A stretch of 64,000 bases of DNA, taken from Rhynchopus sp. YZ270_cl-10. Taxonomy: Eukaryota > Euglenozoa > Diplonemea > Diplonemida > Diplonemidae. Below the pieces are notes generated by a model. The model was not told the DNA's origin, did not search any database, and saw nothing but the letters and a program-made list of their open reading frames with translations. The position numbers were made by a program, and so were the translations under genes. The stretch is taken from positions 930,001 through 994,000 of the forward strand of contig OZ037845.1 in the NCBI GenBank assembly GCA_964035575.1, in the 5' to 3' direction. Below are positions 21,048 to 31,030 of the stretch, piece after piece (the first letter of the stretch is position 1; every line of letters begins with the position of its first letter).

Positions 21048-21371
21048 TTGTTGCTGTTGCTGCTGTTGCTGTTGCTGTGGTTGCGCTTGCGGTTGCTGGT
21101 GCTGCTGCTGCTGCTGCTGCTGCTGCTGCATATGCGGCTGTGCCTGTGGCTGCATCTGTGTCTGCATTGTCGGCTGGACTGGCTGCTGTGGCTGAGCAGG
21201 AACTGGTGACTGGGACATCATCTGCGGCTGAAGCTGAGAAGGCGGCTGCGGCTGAGAGGCTTGCTGTGCATAAGGTGTGTGCTGTCCACCATAGTAAGGA
21301 CTGTGCGACGTGTAGTGTTCGGGCTGTGGAGGCGGAGGGGGCGGTGGAGGCTGGTTGGTGTGGATGACCAT
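18783..21371 (-). CDS. Large polyQ protein with KH, SHOCT-like, RanBP2 zinc finger, discoidin-like and ubiquitin-like C-terminal regions
   Basis: About 862 residues, single exon. Residues 1-330 are Pro/Gln-rich with a pure-to-mixed polyQ block near 84-123 (CAG-type repeats, both pure and interrupted). A KH RNA-binding domain follows (about 342-402: VPPADFGVIVGKNATTLN, with the GxxG-like VGKN turn). Next is a short helical hairpin SIERLRQSGALSDEEF resembling SHOCT (about 454-485), then a RanBP2-type zinc finger DWICPDCGNMNWHSRKVCN (about 518-545; four cysteines, W and N in place). Then a discoidin/F5-8C-like beta domain (about 557-680, RQWYCMDAG, FSVTTSADGSDWKPV, CRYIKVHPTAWHNGV). The C-terminus (about 770-843) looks ubiquitin- or PB1-like. 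It is probably an RNA-binding, protein-scaffold factor in cytoplasm or nucleus. The first in-frame ATG is 21371; a leader exon cannot be excluded because a YAG site lies just upstream. Confidence 0.72.
21001..21132. repeat. CTG/CAG trinucleotide tract coding polyglutamine
   Basis: On the + strand a long run of CTG-type triplets with CTT/TTG interruptions; it codes glutamine in the minus-strand gene. Further shorter tracts follow at about 20665-20815. Likely length-polymorphic. Confidence 0.85.
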
Positions 21372-21538
21372 GTTCGCCACCTGAGACAACGGGTCTACCC
21401 TGCCTCCGTGGCTTTGTATGTTTTCTGTTGGGGGGGGTGATTAGGCGGGTGGGTGAGGAGAAGAAACAAAAACAAAGAAAATTAGAAACCCCCAGTCTTT
21501 TAGTCGCAATGCAACCGTCTAGTGAAACATTACGCAAC

Positions 21539-24175
21539 TCAACCCGCAACACCTCGAAGGATGCACCGCACAGTGTCCTTCACCGACGCTGGGTTCGGTC
21601 GTGCCGACGGAGACCCTGTACTACTCGAACTTGCTTTTGTCAAAACAGGAACAGGACACTGCACCTGAAGCACACCGCCCTTCCAAAGCCGCAACGACGG
21701 CACTGCATCAAACACCTTTATCTTAGCGCTGCCCCGCCAGCCTGCAGAATCACCGTCCCAGAAGTCCCACTTCGGTACTTCCCATGGTTCGCAACCATTG
21801 TGTGGCCGTTCCGAGCACACCCACCCTGAGTCTTGGGGAAGCGTGGAGTAGTCGCCAAACACCCAACGCCCTGACACGTCTGTGTACACCACGTTCCCTG
21901 TTCTGAGGGTGCTCTCCCACACAGACATGTTCCTCAGCAACGTCCTTGTCCTCCTGAACACACCTGCAGCCTCCTGCCGAACGTCGCTAACAACAAAAAT
22001 AGCATCAGTCCGGGAGTCAACCGCAGCTATCTGCTTGAGAGCAGCGTCGTCACAGTCGTTCTCAGACAGGACCATGTGGTGCACGGACATGTTCAACGCA
22101 GGTAGCGCGGAGAGGAGTGCTTTGTGCACTGCATGCAGCGAGGGCTCCAGAACCCTGAACTGCGTGATTGTGCTTGTGTACATGATGAGTGAGGCCTCGG
22201 CACGTCGCGTCGCTGCGCTGTGAGTAAGCCCCACGACAGAACGCTCGTCGTGCATCCGTCCCGACTGCGGACGGTGCTGGATCTGATACGCAGAGTAGGC
22301 CTGTGTGAAGCGGAGGATGTCGTCTGCTGTGCACTCGCCGCTGCACCACTCTGCTTCGTCGAAGACAACAGGACCACGTCTGATGTTATCACAGAGCACG
22401 ATCCTCCCGCTTTCGTGGAAGGCAAGCCCGTTCTCAGACATATGCATGCGGCCCTCCTCTGTGGCAGGGTCGACGACGTTCGCGAGGAACGTCTTCATGC
22501 GCCTGTCTGCGGCACGGATGTTTTCTTCCTCAGCAAAGCACTGCCCGTCCTCCACCTCGCCACGGTTCATGTACTCTTGCCTCTCGTCCATCGCAAGGCG
22601 CAGAGCAGAGGCAAAGCTGATGAAGGCAGTTTCAAGCGGGCCCCCTGCGGACGTCCCTTCGTAGAACGTGACACGCGGTGTCCTCTTCCACTCGTGCTGG
22701 GGCAGCCACCGCACCACTGCCTCGGGTGTGTGCACTCTGGCAAAGCGCTCCAGCCTCCTGACTATCTGGAGTGCAGCGTCATACGACTCTGCAGCCTGCA
22801 CCTCGACCGCCTGCAGACTGTGCACGCCTTTGTCGAAGGTGTAGTTCTTCTGTATCACAAAGAGGCCTGGGCTGTCTGGGCTGCCTTCGTCCAGGACACG
22901 GCAGCTTGCGTCTGAGACACGCTCCAGAAGGCGGATCGCACGTGGCTGCACAACAAGCTTCTGGTACGGCGTCAGGCTGTGCAGGTTCAGCGTCACCGAG
23001 AGTGCGCTGTTGCGCACTGGCAGCGCCGCATCCGTGACGCAGCGGTTACCGCGAAGGGACGTCGCCCATTCCGTTACCTTCCCTGTGGACATATCGCCAC
23101 GGTACACAGTGCCCCTCCCCCACTTCATGAAGATGAAGGTGAACTTCAGTGTCGCTTCAAAGCGGCGCAGACGCGCACTCTTCACTGCCATGTCTGTGTC
23201 GATGCGGATGACAGAAACGCTTCCCGTCTTTGAGAGCTTCAGGTTGCGTGCCACCGCCGCTGCGACCTCATTGATCTGCTTGCAGAGGGTGCAGCCGTGG
23301 TAGTTCGCCCCGACGTAGATGAGAACGTTGTGCATCGTGGCGATGGTGGCGTCGAGCTGCGTGCTGCTGGACTTTAGTGTTGTTGCGAGCTGGTAGGTTC
23401 CGTCCTTTTGGGGGTTGAGGTTGAGGTGGTGCTCTGGGTGGAGACGCTCTGCGAAGAAACGCTTTGTGCAGATGGGCTCTGTTGTGCTTGTAAAACAGAC
23501 TTCGAGGGAGTCTGCCACCCAACGCATGTAGAGACCATCACCACAGAGGCCACCATCGAGCCTGCTGAAGCCTGGAGGTGGTGGACCTCCGCCTTGTGGA
23601 CAGGGCTGCTCAGGGAAGCCTGCAGCACCTACCATCCTTGCTGCCATGTTACGGTATGCGAAGCGGACGTGGTATAGCTTTGCCTTTTTGATGGCAACGC
23701 TGCCGTGCTCTGATTCGTATACCCCTGCCCACATCGGCTCCCTCACGACCAGGCCACGGAGGCGCAAAGGGTTCCTTGCGAGAGCTGCCATCACATCAGG
23801 CACGCTGCTCTCCGCAGAGACAGGCACATCTGACTCATACAACCCCCACTCCCGACACCCACCCCCCACACAACCCATCCCCTCAGCATCACGCAAAGAG
23901 ACAAGCCGGTCCCCTGAACGGAGACCAGACAGAGCGGCCGCGCTGAACGGCTTTACCAAGAGAACCTCGCCAGTCCTCGTGTTCAGCGTGCAGCCCCACT
24001 CCCCAGTGTTGTGTCGCTCTAAGGTAAGGTATTCATAGCACGGCTCGCGAGGGGAGACCAGTGCAGAGGCGGCGGCAATGGTGCTGAGAGGAAAGCTGTC
24101 GTTGCACAGTGGAAGCAAAGGTGCACCCGCCCCAACGGACAACACAAAGAGACTGCAGCAGAAAAGGAACATCAT
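21539..24175 (-). CDS. Secreted PDZ and thioredoxin-like protein of unknown function
   Basis: 878 residues, single exon. The N-terminus MMFLFCCSLFVLSVGAG is a clear signal peptide. Residues about 55-98 form a PDZ-like unit (WGCTLNTRTGEVLLVKPF, ALSGLRSGDRLVSL). Near residue 295 a thioredoxin-fold segment reads VLIYVGANYHGCTLCKQI, with a CTLC redox pair, followed by a beta strand VSVIRIDTD and FTFIFMKWGRG. The remaining 500 residues are unfamiliar, though WVFGDYSTLPQDSGW and WEVPKWDFWDGD are Trp-rich. The combination suggests a lumenal or secreted redox/chaperone factor, possibly ER. Start MM at 24175 is supported by the signal peptide. What substrate it serves is unknown. Confidence 0.7.
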   Translation of the reverse strand: MMFLFCCSLFVLSVGAGAPLLPLCNDSFPLSTIAAASALVSPREPCYEYLTLERHNTGEWGCTLNTRTGEVLLVKPFSAAALSGLRSGDRLVSLRDAEGMGCVGGGCREWGLYESDVPVSAESSVPDVMAALARNPLRLRGLVVREPMWAGVYESEHGSVAIKKAKLYHVRFAYRNMAARMVGAAGFPEQPCPQGGGPPPPGFSRLDGGLCGDGLYMRWVADSLEVCFTSTTEPICTKRFFAERLHPEHHLNLNPQKDGTYQLATTLKSSSTQLDATIATMHNVLIYVGANYHGCTLCKQINEVAAAVARNLKLSKTGSVSVIRIDTDMAVKSARLRRFEATLKFTFIFMKWGRGTVYRGDMSTGKVTEWATSLRGNRCVTDAALPVRNSALSVTLNLHSLTPYQKLVVQPRAIRLLERVSDASCRVLDEGSPDSPGLFVIQKNYTFDKGVHSLQAVEVQAAESYDAALQIVRRLERFARVHTPEAVVRWLPQHEWKRTPRVTFYEGTSAGGPLETAFISFASALRLAMDERQEYMNRGEVEDGQCFAEEENIRAADRRMKTFLANVVDPATEEGRMHMSENGLAFHESGRIVLCDNIRRGPVVFDEAEWCSGECTADDILRFTQAYSAYQIQHRPQSGRMHDERSVVGLTHSAATRRAEASLIMYTSTITQFRVLEPSLHAVHKALLSALPALNMSVHHMVLSENDCDDAALKQIAAVDSRTDAIFVVSDVRQEAAGVFRRTRTLLRNMSVWESTLRTGNVVYTDVSGRWVFGDYSTLPQDSGWVCSERPHNGCEPWEVPKWDFWDGDSAGWRGSAKIKVFDAVPSLRLWKGGVLQVQCPVPVLTKASSSSTGSPSARPNPASVKDTVRCILRGVAG

Positions 24176-24792
24176 TTCACCCCAGGTAGGTAGGTAGGTA
24201 CATGGAATACCCCTGTCGTGTGTGTGGAAAAGGAGGGCAGCAAATGAAAGTGAAGCACGGTGAATGGAATAAGGGATGTACAGGAACCATCTCAGAACGA
24301 AGTGAAAAAAAATGTGAGGTGGATGGGGCAGGGGAGGGGAAAGGGGGGTAAATAGTTCAAAGAGTGCCGTTTTTTTCAGACTTTTTTATGCTTTCATGAG
24401 ATACCAACAACAGTTTTTAGTGATGACAGCCTCGCGCTTACTTGTAGGTGCAACGGTGGGCACTGTGTGGTGGTGAGAAATGGGGATGGGTAATGGGTAA
24501 GTGGATAGTAAGATTAATAGTGATGCAGACAAATCGGTGTCAAAACCAGACAATTATACCCGCCAACTGATCTTGATAACTTGATAAAAGGAAAGAAGAC
24601 TTATTTTCGTTGAACGCAGCCCAAAAGGTGAAATCCTGATGTGGCGCAAAGTGAAATGATGTGAAAAAGAAATGGATAAGTCGTTAACAAGTCAAATGGT
24701 GGCTTTCTTTTTGTCTGGTTTCTAAACACTTCGTGTGGAGGAACAAAAAAAGTGAAATGGGCGCAACACGTCACCAACACAAATGGCACTCT
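24176..24792. other. Intergenic spacer
   Basis: Spacer upstream of the secreted protein gene and downstream of RPL17. It contains a short GGTA tandem at about 24186-24201 and A/T tracts. The last exon of RPL17 may fall in 24601-24792, see that entry. Confidence 0.5.
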
Positions 24793-24884
24793 GCATAAAA
24801 ACACAAATAAACACAACGTTAACGGCGAATGTGCTTCTCATGAGGTCACGACGCAAAAAAGATAATGAGGGGAAAAAAACATAC

Positions 24885-25582
24885 CGGTCTCCGAAGCGCT
24901 TGTGGGCGGCGGGCTTGACGTACCCGAGACGCTTGGCCTGGGAGGTGGGCTTCGGCACGGTCTTCTCCTTCTTCTCGAGGATCATCTCCACGTGGCACGG
25001 GGATGCCTGTAAGAGAAGTGTTGGGGTGAGTGGTGTTAATTATTGTTCGTAAATTTTGCACAGCTTCTTCCCTTTATTTGACGCAAGAAAGGGACCCAAA
25101 AAACCCCCCTATTTGCAATAGGTATTGCTCCAGATGGAATGTATGGAAAAATTATGTGAACATACCATGTAGGCTCCAACACGACCGTGGGCACGGTAAG
25201 TGCGACGGCGGATCTTCTGGGCGCGGTTGACCTGGATGTGTCCGATCTGGAGGTCCGAGGTGTCGAGTCCCTTGGCCTCGGCGTTGCTCTCAGCGTTCTT
25301 GAGGAGGCCCTGGAACATCTCCACGGACTTACGGGGCCAGCGTCCCTGGGTCACTCCGAACTCCTTGGCCTGGGGGGTACGCCCGGCAGCGTGGGAGAAA
25401 CGGATGTACGGCACACAGCGCTTGTGGTCCATGACGTCCTCAAGGTACTTCTGGGCCTTCTTGAAGGTCATGGAGCGGAGGGTGCGTGCCACCTGCCATG
25501 TGTTCTTGAAGTGGATGCGAAGGTCCGATCCACGGGCGTGCACGGCGGACTCGTCCTTAACGATCTTGGAGTACTTTCCCAT
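24885..25582 (-). CDS. RPL17: Ribosomal protein uL22 (eukaryotic L17), exons 1-2; last exon unresolved
   Basis: Large-subunit ribosomal protein lining the exit tunnel. Exon 1 is 25166-25582 (139 codons) and exon 2 is 24885-25006; the 159-bp intron has donor GTATGT and acceptor TACAG, phase 0. Diagnostic blocks are MGKYSKI, RIHFKNTWQVA, MTFKKAQKYLEDV, GRTPQAKEFG, GRWPRKSV, LLKNAESNAE and RRRTYRAHGR, then SPCHVEMILEKKEK in exon 2. Exon 2 ends at CG before GTATGT, phase 2, so a third exon is needed. Candidate acceptors are TTATGCAG at about 24794 and others in 24700-24730, but none gives a recognisable L17 tail. The tail in exon 2 (TSQAKRLGYVKPAAHKRFGD) differs from animal and yeast L17. Start context TCAAAATGGG. 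Confidence 0.9.
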
Positions 25583-26119
25583 TTTGAGGTTGTGGTGTTG
25601 TAGGTGTTGTGATGGTCTCTCTGAAGGTGGATAGGTTGAGTTTGTGTTTATCAGTATTTGGGTAATTCCGGAATACGACCCAATGTGTGGTGTTGTGTGG
25701 GTGGGTAGCTTCAAATACAATACCACATCATCAACGACAAGGTAATCCAAATAGAGGATGGCATGAAAAAGGGGGTTACTTTTATATGTCTACTATGGTT
25801 ACTATCGGTGTTTGTCACAAGCGAAACAAAAGGGAAGAGAGAGAGAGAGGGGAGAAAGGAGGAAAAGGCAAAGTCTATGGTATGTTTCAGAAGGGAAGCT
25901 GTCCCCCAAGAGAGGACCTTCTGACCCTCCCCAATCCACCCCCCTCGAGGGGTTTGTGTAATAAATCAGGGGCAGGTGGGCACCCGGTATTTCCGGATTA
26001 GAACCAGGCCTGACAGAAATGCGCACACTACATTATTTAGCCACTTTGTATCTCGAATAACGTTCAGAGGGGGGAAAGAGAACCTTTGAGGTCGCGTTGC
26101 ATTCCGTTCATAACATTCT
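25583..26119. other. Intergenic spacer
   Basis: Promoter side of RPL17 and 3' flank of the membrane PDZ gene. Contains purine-rich runs (GAGAGAGAG near 25837). No gene seen. Confidence 0.5.
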
Positions 26120-27598
26120 TCAAAAATCGATGACCTCGAGTCTGAGCAGAGAGGAGACTGGTTTGCTGATCAGCTGCGCAGCTGTGAACCGCCTGGCAGT
26201 GATGGACACTCCGGTCCTGACTGTGTACGCATTGCCTAAGGCCACCAAAAAGGTGCGCGCATATGCAGGAGTGAACTGCAGACACAAATCAGAACTGTTC
26301 CGTGGGACCAACACCCCTATCAAACCGTCGTCCGAATGCACCACATCCTGTATGTGTTCCAAGGGAACCGTTGTGTCCACCGAGGCCGAAGAGTTGTGCT
26401 CCACCCTCAGCTCCGTGGGTGTCAGGATAACTTGTCGGGTGGCAGGCGGGAGAGACGCTGTCACCTTGAGACACGGTACCGCACAGACACCCCGAGATGG
26501 ACAGTACACCATCGAGTCTATGAACGGCTCCCCCAGCCCCCCCACACCACCGATCGAGCCTGAGTTGTGCATGTATTCGACAAGCATCATCGGGTTGTAG
26601 CCGTTCTGAACCTCCCCGTCGAGGGTTGCAAGCGGGTTGTTGAACTGCTTTTGCTGGAGGTCCAGCTCCATAAGTCCCTGCCCCCCGCGGTCGGGAGACA
26701 TAGATTCGAAGCCGTCGCGTGCAGTGCGCTCTTCACTGACGAGGTCGTCGCGTACGGCGTACTCGTCGTGCTGGAGGGGGGTCGTCGTCCTTAGGCTTTC
26801 AAACGCATCCTTCGCAGACATTGTCCCAACATTCATGCGTCTGTTGTAATCTGCAGACACAAGCGGTGTTGTGTTGTCCTCGTGTTTCGTGGGGTACTTC
26901 TCCTGTGGTGGCGGTGCGGGCAGCAGCAGCGCCGTGTTCTGTGCAGCAATGCACAACGCTGCCGTCACAATGGCAGCCATCTCGTCGCTGGGCAGTGAAT
27001 GCGAGATGATCAGCCAGATGCGGTCCTTGTTCGCAATGAGCTTCTCAAACTGCGTTCTCGTCTCGATGAGCGTCCCGTCCACAGCGACGATGCGGTTGTT
27101 GATGGTGATGCCGTACTCAGAAGCAGCGCTGTTCGGGCGGACAGACTTGATGGGAACCCCACGGACATATCTGCCACGCATCTTGTCGTAGAGACGCACT
27201 CTTTCGCGCCCTTTCTTATCTTCTATGAGGATGCCTAGGTCACGCTCTGTGAGGTTCACATCCATCCTTGTTTCGCCTCTGTTCTTCGCACCTAGTTTGA
27301 ATTTGATGAGAAGCGCGCAGCAGATAATGAAGAGCAGACAGCCGATGATGATGAAGATGATTGCGATCACGCTGAAGCCGTCGTCGTCTTCGTCTTCCTC
27401 TGGCAGGAAGAAGGTGGACGAAGCTGTATGAGTGAACGTGCTCGACAGAGACACAGTCGGCGTCACAGTGACCGACGCTGTTGCTGTCACTGTCGAGCTC
27501 AAACTCCACGTACTACTGACGCTAGGACTTTCACTAAGCGACACTGTCATCGTATGAACCAATGTCGCTGTCTGCGTGCGTGAGACTACAGCCGCCAT
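26120..27598 (-). CDS. Single-pass membrane protein with cytoplasmic PDZ and PH-like region
   Basis: 492 residues. A Ser/Thr-rich, probably O-glycosylated extracellular stretch (repeated SLSST, VTVTPTV) precedes an acidic linker and one transmembrane helix (about 76-99, FSVIAIIFIIIGCLLFIICC), followed by a basic stop-transfer KFKLGAKNR. A cytoplasmic PDZ domain spans about 129-199 (VPIKSVRPNSAASEYGI, RIVAVDGTLI). The C-terminal 110 residues look like a PH-type sandwich with a closing helix (VILTPTELRV, FTPAYARTFLVALGNAY). There is no signal peptide; either the helix acts as a type III anchor or a leader exon lies upstream, where a YAG site exists. Suggested role: membrane scaffold or receptor-like anchor. 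Start context ACAAGATGGCG. Confidence 0.68.
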   Translation of the reverse strand: MAAVVSRTQTATLVHTMTVSLSESPSVSSTWSLSSTVTATASVTVTPTVSLSSTFTHTASSTFFLPEEDEDDDGFSVIAIIFIIIGCLLFIICCALLIKFKLGAKNRGETRMDVNLTERDLGILIEDKKGRERVRLYDKMRGRYVRGVPIKSVRPNSAASEYGITINNRIVAVDGTLIETRTQFEKLIANKDRIWLIISHSLPSDEMAAIVTAALCIAAQNTALLLPAPPPQEKYPTKHEDNTTPLVSADYNRRMNVGTMSAKDAFESLRTTTPLQHDEYAVRDDLVSEERTARDGFESMSPDRGGQGLMELDLQQKQFNNPLATLDGEVQNGYNPMMLVEYMHNSGSIGGVGGLGEPFIDSMVYCPSRGVCAVPCLKVTASLPPATRQVILTPTELRVEHNSSASVDTTVPLEHIQDVVHSDDGLIGVLVPRNSSDLCLQFTPAYARTFLVALGNAYTVRTGVSITARRFTAAQLISKPVSSLLRLEVIDF

Positions 27599-28049
27599 CT
27601 TGTCTCAGCCCCGCTTCTAACAAAAAAGAGAGAAAAAAAAAGCAAGCTCAACGGTTTTCGCCTAAGATTCGAATATCTCACTCATTTGGGCAAAGGGGAA
27701 ACGTTGGTGTCCTGTACGAAATATTTAGAGGGAGGGGGAAGGAGTGGAGAGGAGAAGTGGGGGAAAAGAGAGAATTATAAAAATATGACATTGTGGTAAT
27801 ATTCTGGAAATCTTCTACTTGGTTACATATCTGAAAGGTTAAAGACAAAAAGAGAAAGAAAACGGAGGTGAGGGCATTGACCACTTTGCAGGTGGAGGCG
27901 AAAGGTGTGGGGCATTTCTATAAAAGATGCATGTGTCTCACAAACATACACATCCTTCAAAAAAGACAGTTGGTAATATGAACCTAAGCCTCACGTTCAA
28001 TCTACCAAAAAAGAGAAAAAAATTCCCAAAAAAAAACCCCCCTTGATAC
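27599..28049. other. Intergenic spacer left of element E1
   Basis: AT-rich spacer with one hairpin-family copy at 27970-28006. No gene seen. Confidence 0.5.
27970..28006 (+). repeat. ATGAACC hairpin-family motif
   Basis: TTGGTAATATGAACCTAAGC followed by CTCACGTTCAATCTACC. Matches family core ATGAACCTAAGCCTC. Confidence 0.5.
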
Positions 28050-28065
28050 CACCAACACGGATGCT

Positions 28066-28240
28066 GCCAGATCTGGCCAGATTTGGGGGCCAATTTCCCA
28101 GATCTGGCTCGTTTTCCAGATGTGGAGATCTTGTTTCCAGATCTGGCCAGATCTGGCCAGATCTGGGAATCTGGGAAATTTTTTTTTTCAAAAAAAAAAA
28201 AAAACTCCCCAGATCTGGCCAGATCTGGAAATCTGGCCAG
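28066..28240. repeat. CCAGATCTGG palindrome array, left arm of E1
   Basis: Repeated 10-bp palindromes CCAGATCTGG and variants, partly tandem, with T and A tracts. The inverted partner array is at 30866-31016. Confidence 0.85.
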
Positions 28241-28319
28241 TTTTTTTTTTCCCTCAGATTTCTGGCTATTGTCTCCCAGGGAAAGGGACTCTCGAATTTT
28301 TTTTTTCGCCCCTAAAAAG

Positions 28320-28990
28320 GGCTAATTTCGACGATTTGAGGCCATTTAAAGCAAAATTTGGCACTTTTGAGCATCTGTGGGGGTCTAAAACGTGGTTTTG
28401 CGAACCCGAAATTTCATGGTTTTTACCAAAGACAAGTCGATTTTTGAAAAATCTCGAAAAAAAAAAATTTTTTTTTTCCGGGAAAATTTTGACCCCTGAG
28501 CAGGGTTTTTGTGTACCAAAAAGTGCAAAAAAACGCAAGAGTCGGGTGTTTTGACGATCTGGTACCGCCATATGCAGTACAGGGGCCCACAATTTCGACT
28601 TTTTCTTAGCAATTTCCTTCATAATTTATTTTTCTTCGATTTCTGGCAAAGGCAAATCTCAGGCAAAAAAAATTCACCCCTGATAGTGGGTCCTTGGGTG
28701 TCCAAAGATGCCAAAAACACAAAATTTTTGATGTTTTGACCATCTGTGGGCGCCTAAAACGCACTTCTCTGCCCAAAAAATGAAAATCGATTTTTCCTTA
28801 GCGTTTTTATAGCCGTGATTTTTGGGTATTTTTTCGCAAAGGGAAAAAAAAAAATATCAACCAAAATAGTGGGTCCTTGGGTGACCAAAAATGCAAAAAA
28901 ACGTTTTTTTTTGGTGTTTTGACCCTTCAGAACCACCCAAAACGCACTTTTGTGTACCAAAACACGCATATTTCAGATTTCCTCAGCAAT
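28320..28990. repeat. Degenerate tandem repeat, unit about 185 bp, inside E1
   Basis: Three recognisable units begin near 28495, 28675 and 28860. Each contains TGGGTCCTTGGGTG-like sequence, a TGCAAAAAAACG-like core, then GTGTTTTGAC and AAAACGCACTT. A related single copy in opposite orientation lies in E2 near 57395-57455. Confidence 0.6.
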
Positions 28991-29883
28991 TCCTTCACAA
29001 GTGCAAGGTGATTTTTGACCAAACTAATTTTGTGCACTTTTTTTGTGGTCACGTAACGCTAAAATCCTCTCCGTGATGCGAGAATTACATGTGAGAATGC
29101 GATAATGATTCTCGCATGCGAACGCCCAAAACCACGAAGGAGGACGCAAGCAAGGCTTCAGTGCACTTAGGTACAGGATGCGTCGTTTTCAGTTACAAAA
29201 AAGGGTACTGTGAAGCGGTTGAGGCACACACACAGACCCGTTGCAAAATGCATCTGGGACCCACGCTAGACCCCCCAAAAGCTGTAAAACCATATATTTC
29301 CATCTCGCGACCCCAGCGGATGTGGACTGAGGTGTTTTTTTTTGGGTGTTTAGAAAGGTTTTTGTCCGATTGGAGAATTTTTTCGGTAAGTGTTGCATTT
29401 TGTCCCCACTGAGTGTGCACTCAGAAAACACTCATCAATAAAACGACCTTTCTGTTCGGTAAAAAATAGTTATTTTCTATCGTAGTAGTGGGTTTGTCGT
29501 GCAGTGATGTTCTTTGTACCTGGAGAGTGGGCCGAGTGCAAGGTATGTTTTTAACCCCCCGATTTTCTCCCTTTTCGACATGTTCGCTATTTTTTAGCTA
29601 TTTTTTTTTTTTGTCAACAAAAATGTCACTTTTACGTTTAAGGGGTACGGGGCGGCTTCTTGTTTGTTTGTTTGTTTTTTTGTTGTAGTCTCTACTTTTA
29701 CATTCAATTTCTCTTAACAGGTACCCGAACCGACGACCCTTCATCATAACAGCGAAGCAGTGCCGACGGAAGAGCTGGTGCAATTATTTCAAAACCAGGT
29801 GGCGATCGTAAAAGTCGGGTTTATATACCAACTTTTCCATTAACCCACCCCATAGACCACCCTAATTATTATGAAACTCTTAG

Positions 29884-30112
29884 TCAGTCACTGCTATAGC
29901 CATTTAACCCAGGGAGCGTAGCTAGTGCAAGAAATTCGACTTCGGGATCCGGAAAGTCTGTCCTCTGCTTGCGGAGGACTAGGCACAAGAAAATATTGCG
30001 TTCCCCCAGAAAACTAATTTTTGTCACAGTAATTTTTGCCCAGGGCATGCTCTTGAAGCATGGCGGCTTGGTGTGAGAAGGGGCAGTGTATTGTTTTGTT
30101 CTAGATTTCAAC
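29884..30112. repeat. Module shared between E1 and E2 (copy in E1)
   Basis: Starts CAGTCACTGCTATAGCCATT and runs about 230 bp with high identity to 60518-60776, same orientation, with small indels. Contains GGAAAGTCTGTCCTCTGC and AAATATTGCGTTCCCC. No conserved reading frame. Confidence 0.85.
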
Positions 30113-30521
30113 GGTTGTTAGAACGAGTCAAGTGGATGCTTATCTAAACACTGACTTTAGTACAGACCCGAGAGATCACACATGACTTTGAGGAAAGAAC
30201 AAAGCAATGCATCTGTACCCGCACGCCAGGTTGTAGTTACTTCAGAATTTTCTTAAGTTTGCATGAACGAGGAGGGGCGAATCATTCTTCGGGAACCATA
30301 GTTGTATACCATGGAATGATTTTCTCAAAAACACCACGTGGGGGCTGAATTCAATCCCTTAAGAATTGCGAATTCAGCCTTTGTAGAAGGTACGTCTTAC
30401 TTGTACTTGTACTTGTATGCCGTGTCCACCCTTCTCGACCTTACCGGTTCACATGTACGAATAATATTAGGCAGTGGTAACACCCTTCTCAATTGTGCAA
30501 ACTTAAGAATTTTCTGCTGTA

Positions 30522-30700
30522 ACTTACCAAAATCGATTTTCTTTCACCCCAAACACCCGCAACACCCCACCTGCTACTTCGGTAGCCTGTGTTGTTGGGA
30601 GTTGGTTCTCATGTTGATCCCCAGTGTTTTGCACTGCTTCTTCTGAGCCCAACGCTGTTTGGCCTGTCGACGTAATAAATACGAAGACAGGGCGGCGGTG
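30522..30700. repeat. Second segment shared between E1 and E2 (copy in E1)
   Basis: ACCCCAAACACCC, then GTTGGGAGTTGGTTCTCATG and TGTTTGGCCTGTC, are also found at 61089-61250. Indels between copies change frame, arguing against coding. Confidence 0.75.
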
Positions 30701-30865
30701 CCAACAATTTTCCAATGATGTAACGTTTATCTGATTGATTTATCGTTTGATATACCTTGTGTGTCCTCGTAACTTGCACACACGAGCAACGTATATTGAA
30801 CGGTACTTCAAGCGATACTTCGTTATGTCATTGGGGGTACCTGGAAAAAAAAATTTTCCCAGACG

Positions 30866-31016
30866 TCCCAGATCTCCCAGATGTGGCCAGATCTGGCCAG
30901 ATCTGGCCAGATCTGGGACGTCTGGGAAAAAATTTTTTTTCAAAAAAAAAAAAAATTTTCCCAGATCTGGCCAGATCTGGGCGGCCCAGATCTGGAGATC
31001 TGGCCAGATCTGGCAG
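30866..31016. repeat. CCAGATCTGG palindrome array, right arm of E1
   Basis: Inverted counterpart of 28066-28240, with GTCCCAGATC variants, ending CTGGCAGCATCCGTG. Confidence 0.85.
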
Positions 31017-31030
31017 CATCCGTGCACCAA

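Larger units (their letters stand above)
28056..31024. mobile_element. Terminal-inverted-repeat element E1 (2969 bp), no transposase
   Basis: The ends are inverted copies starting CACGGATGCTGCCAGATC. The element is flanked by a perfect 6-bp duplication CACCAA (28050-28055 and 31025-31030). Subterminal zones are arrays of the palindrome CCAGATCTGG. The interior holds about three tandem degenerate units of roughly 185 bp (28320-28990) and a module shared with element E2 (29884-30112 and 30522-30700). No long coding frame is seen, so it looks non-autonomous. The superfamily is not identifiable from the ends. Confidence 0.72.

Noticed and set aside
20287-21552. A 421-residue Ala/Thr-rich frame overlapping the polyQ gene
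   Set aside because: It is a shifted frame of the CAG tract; the KH, zinc-finger and discoidin signatures are all in the other frame.
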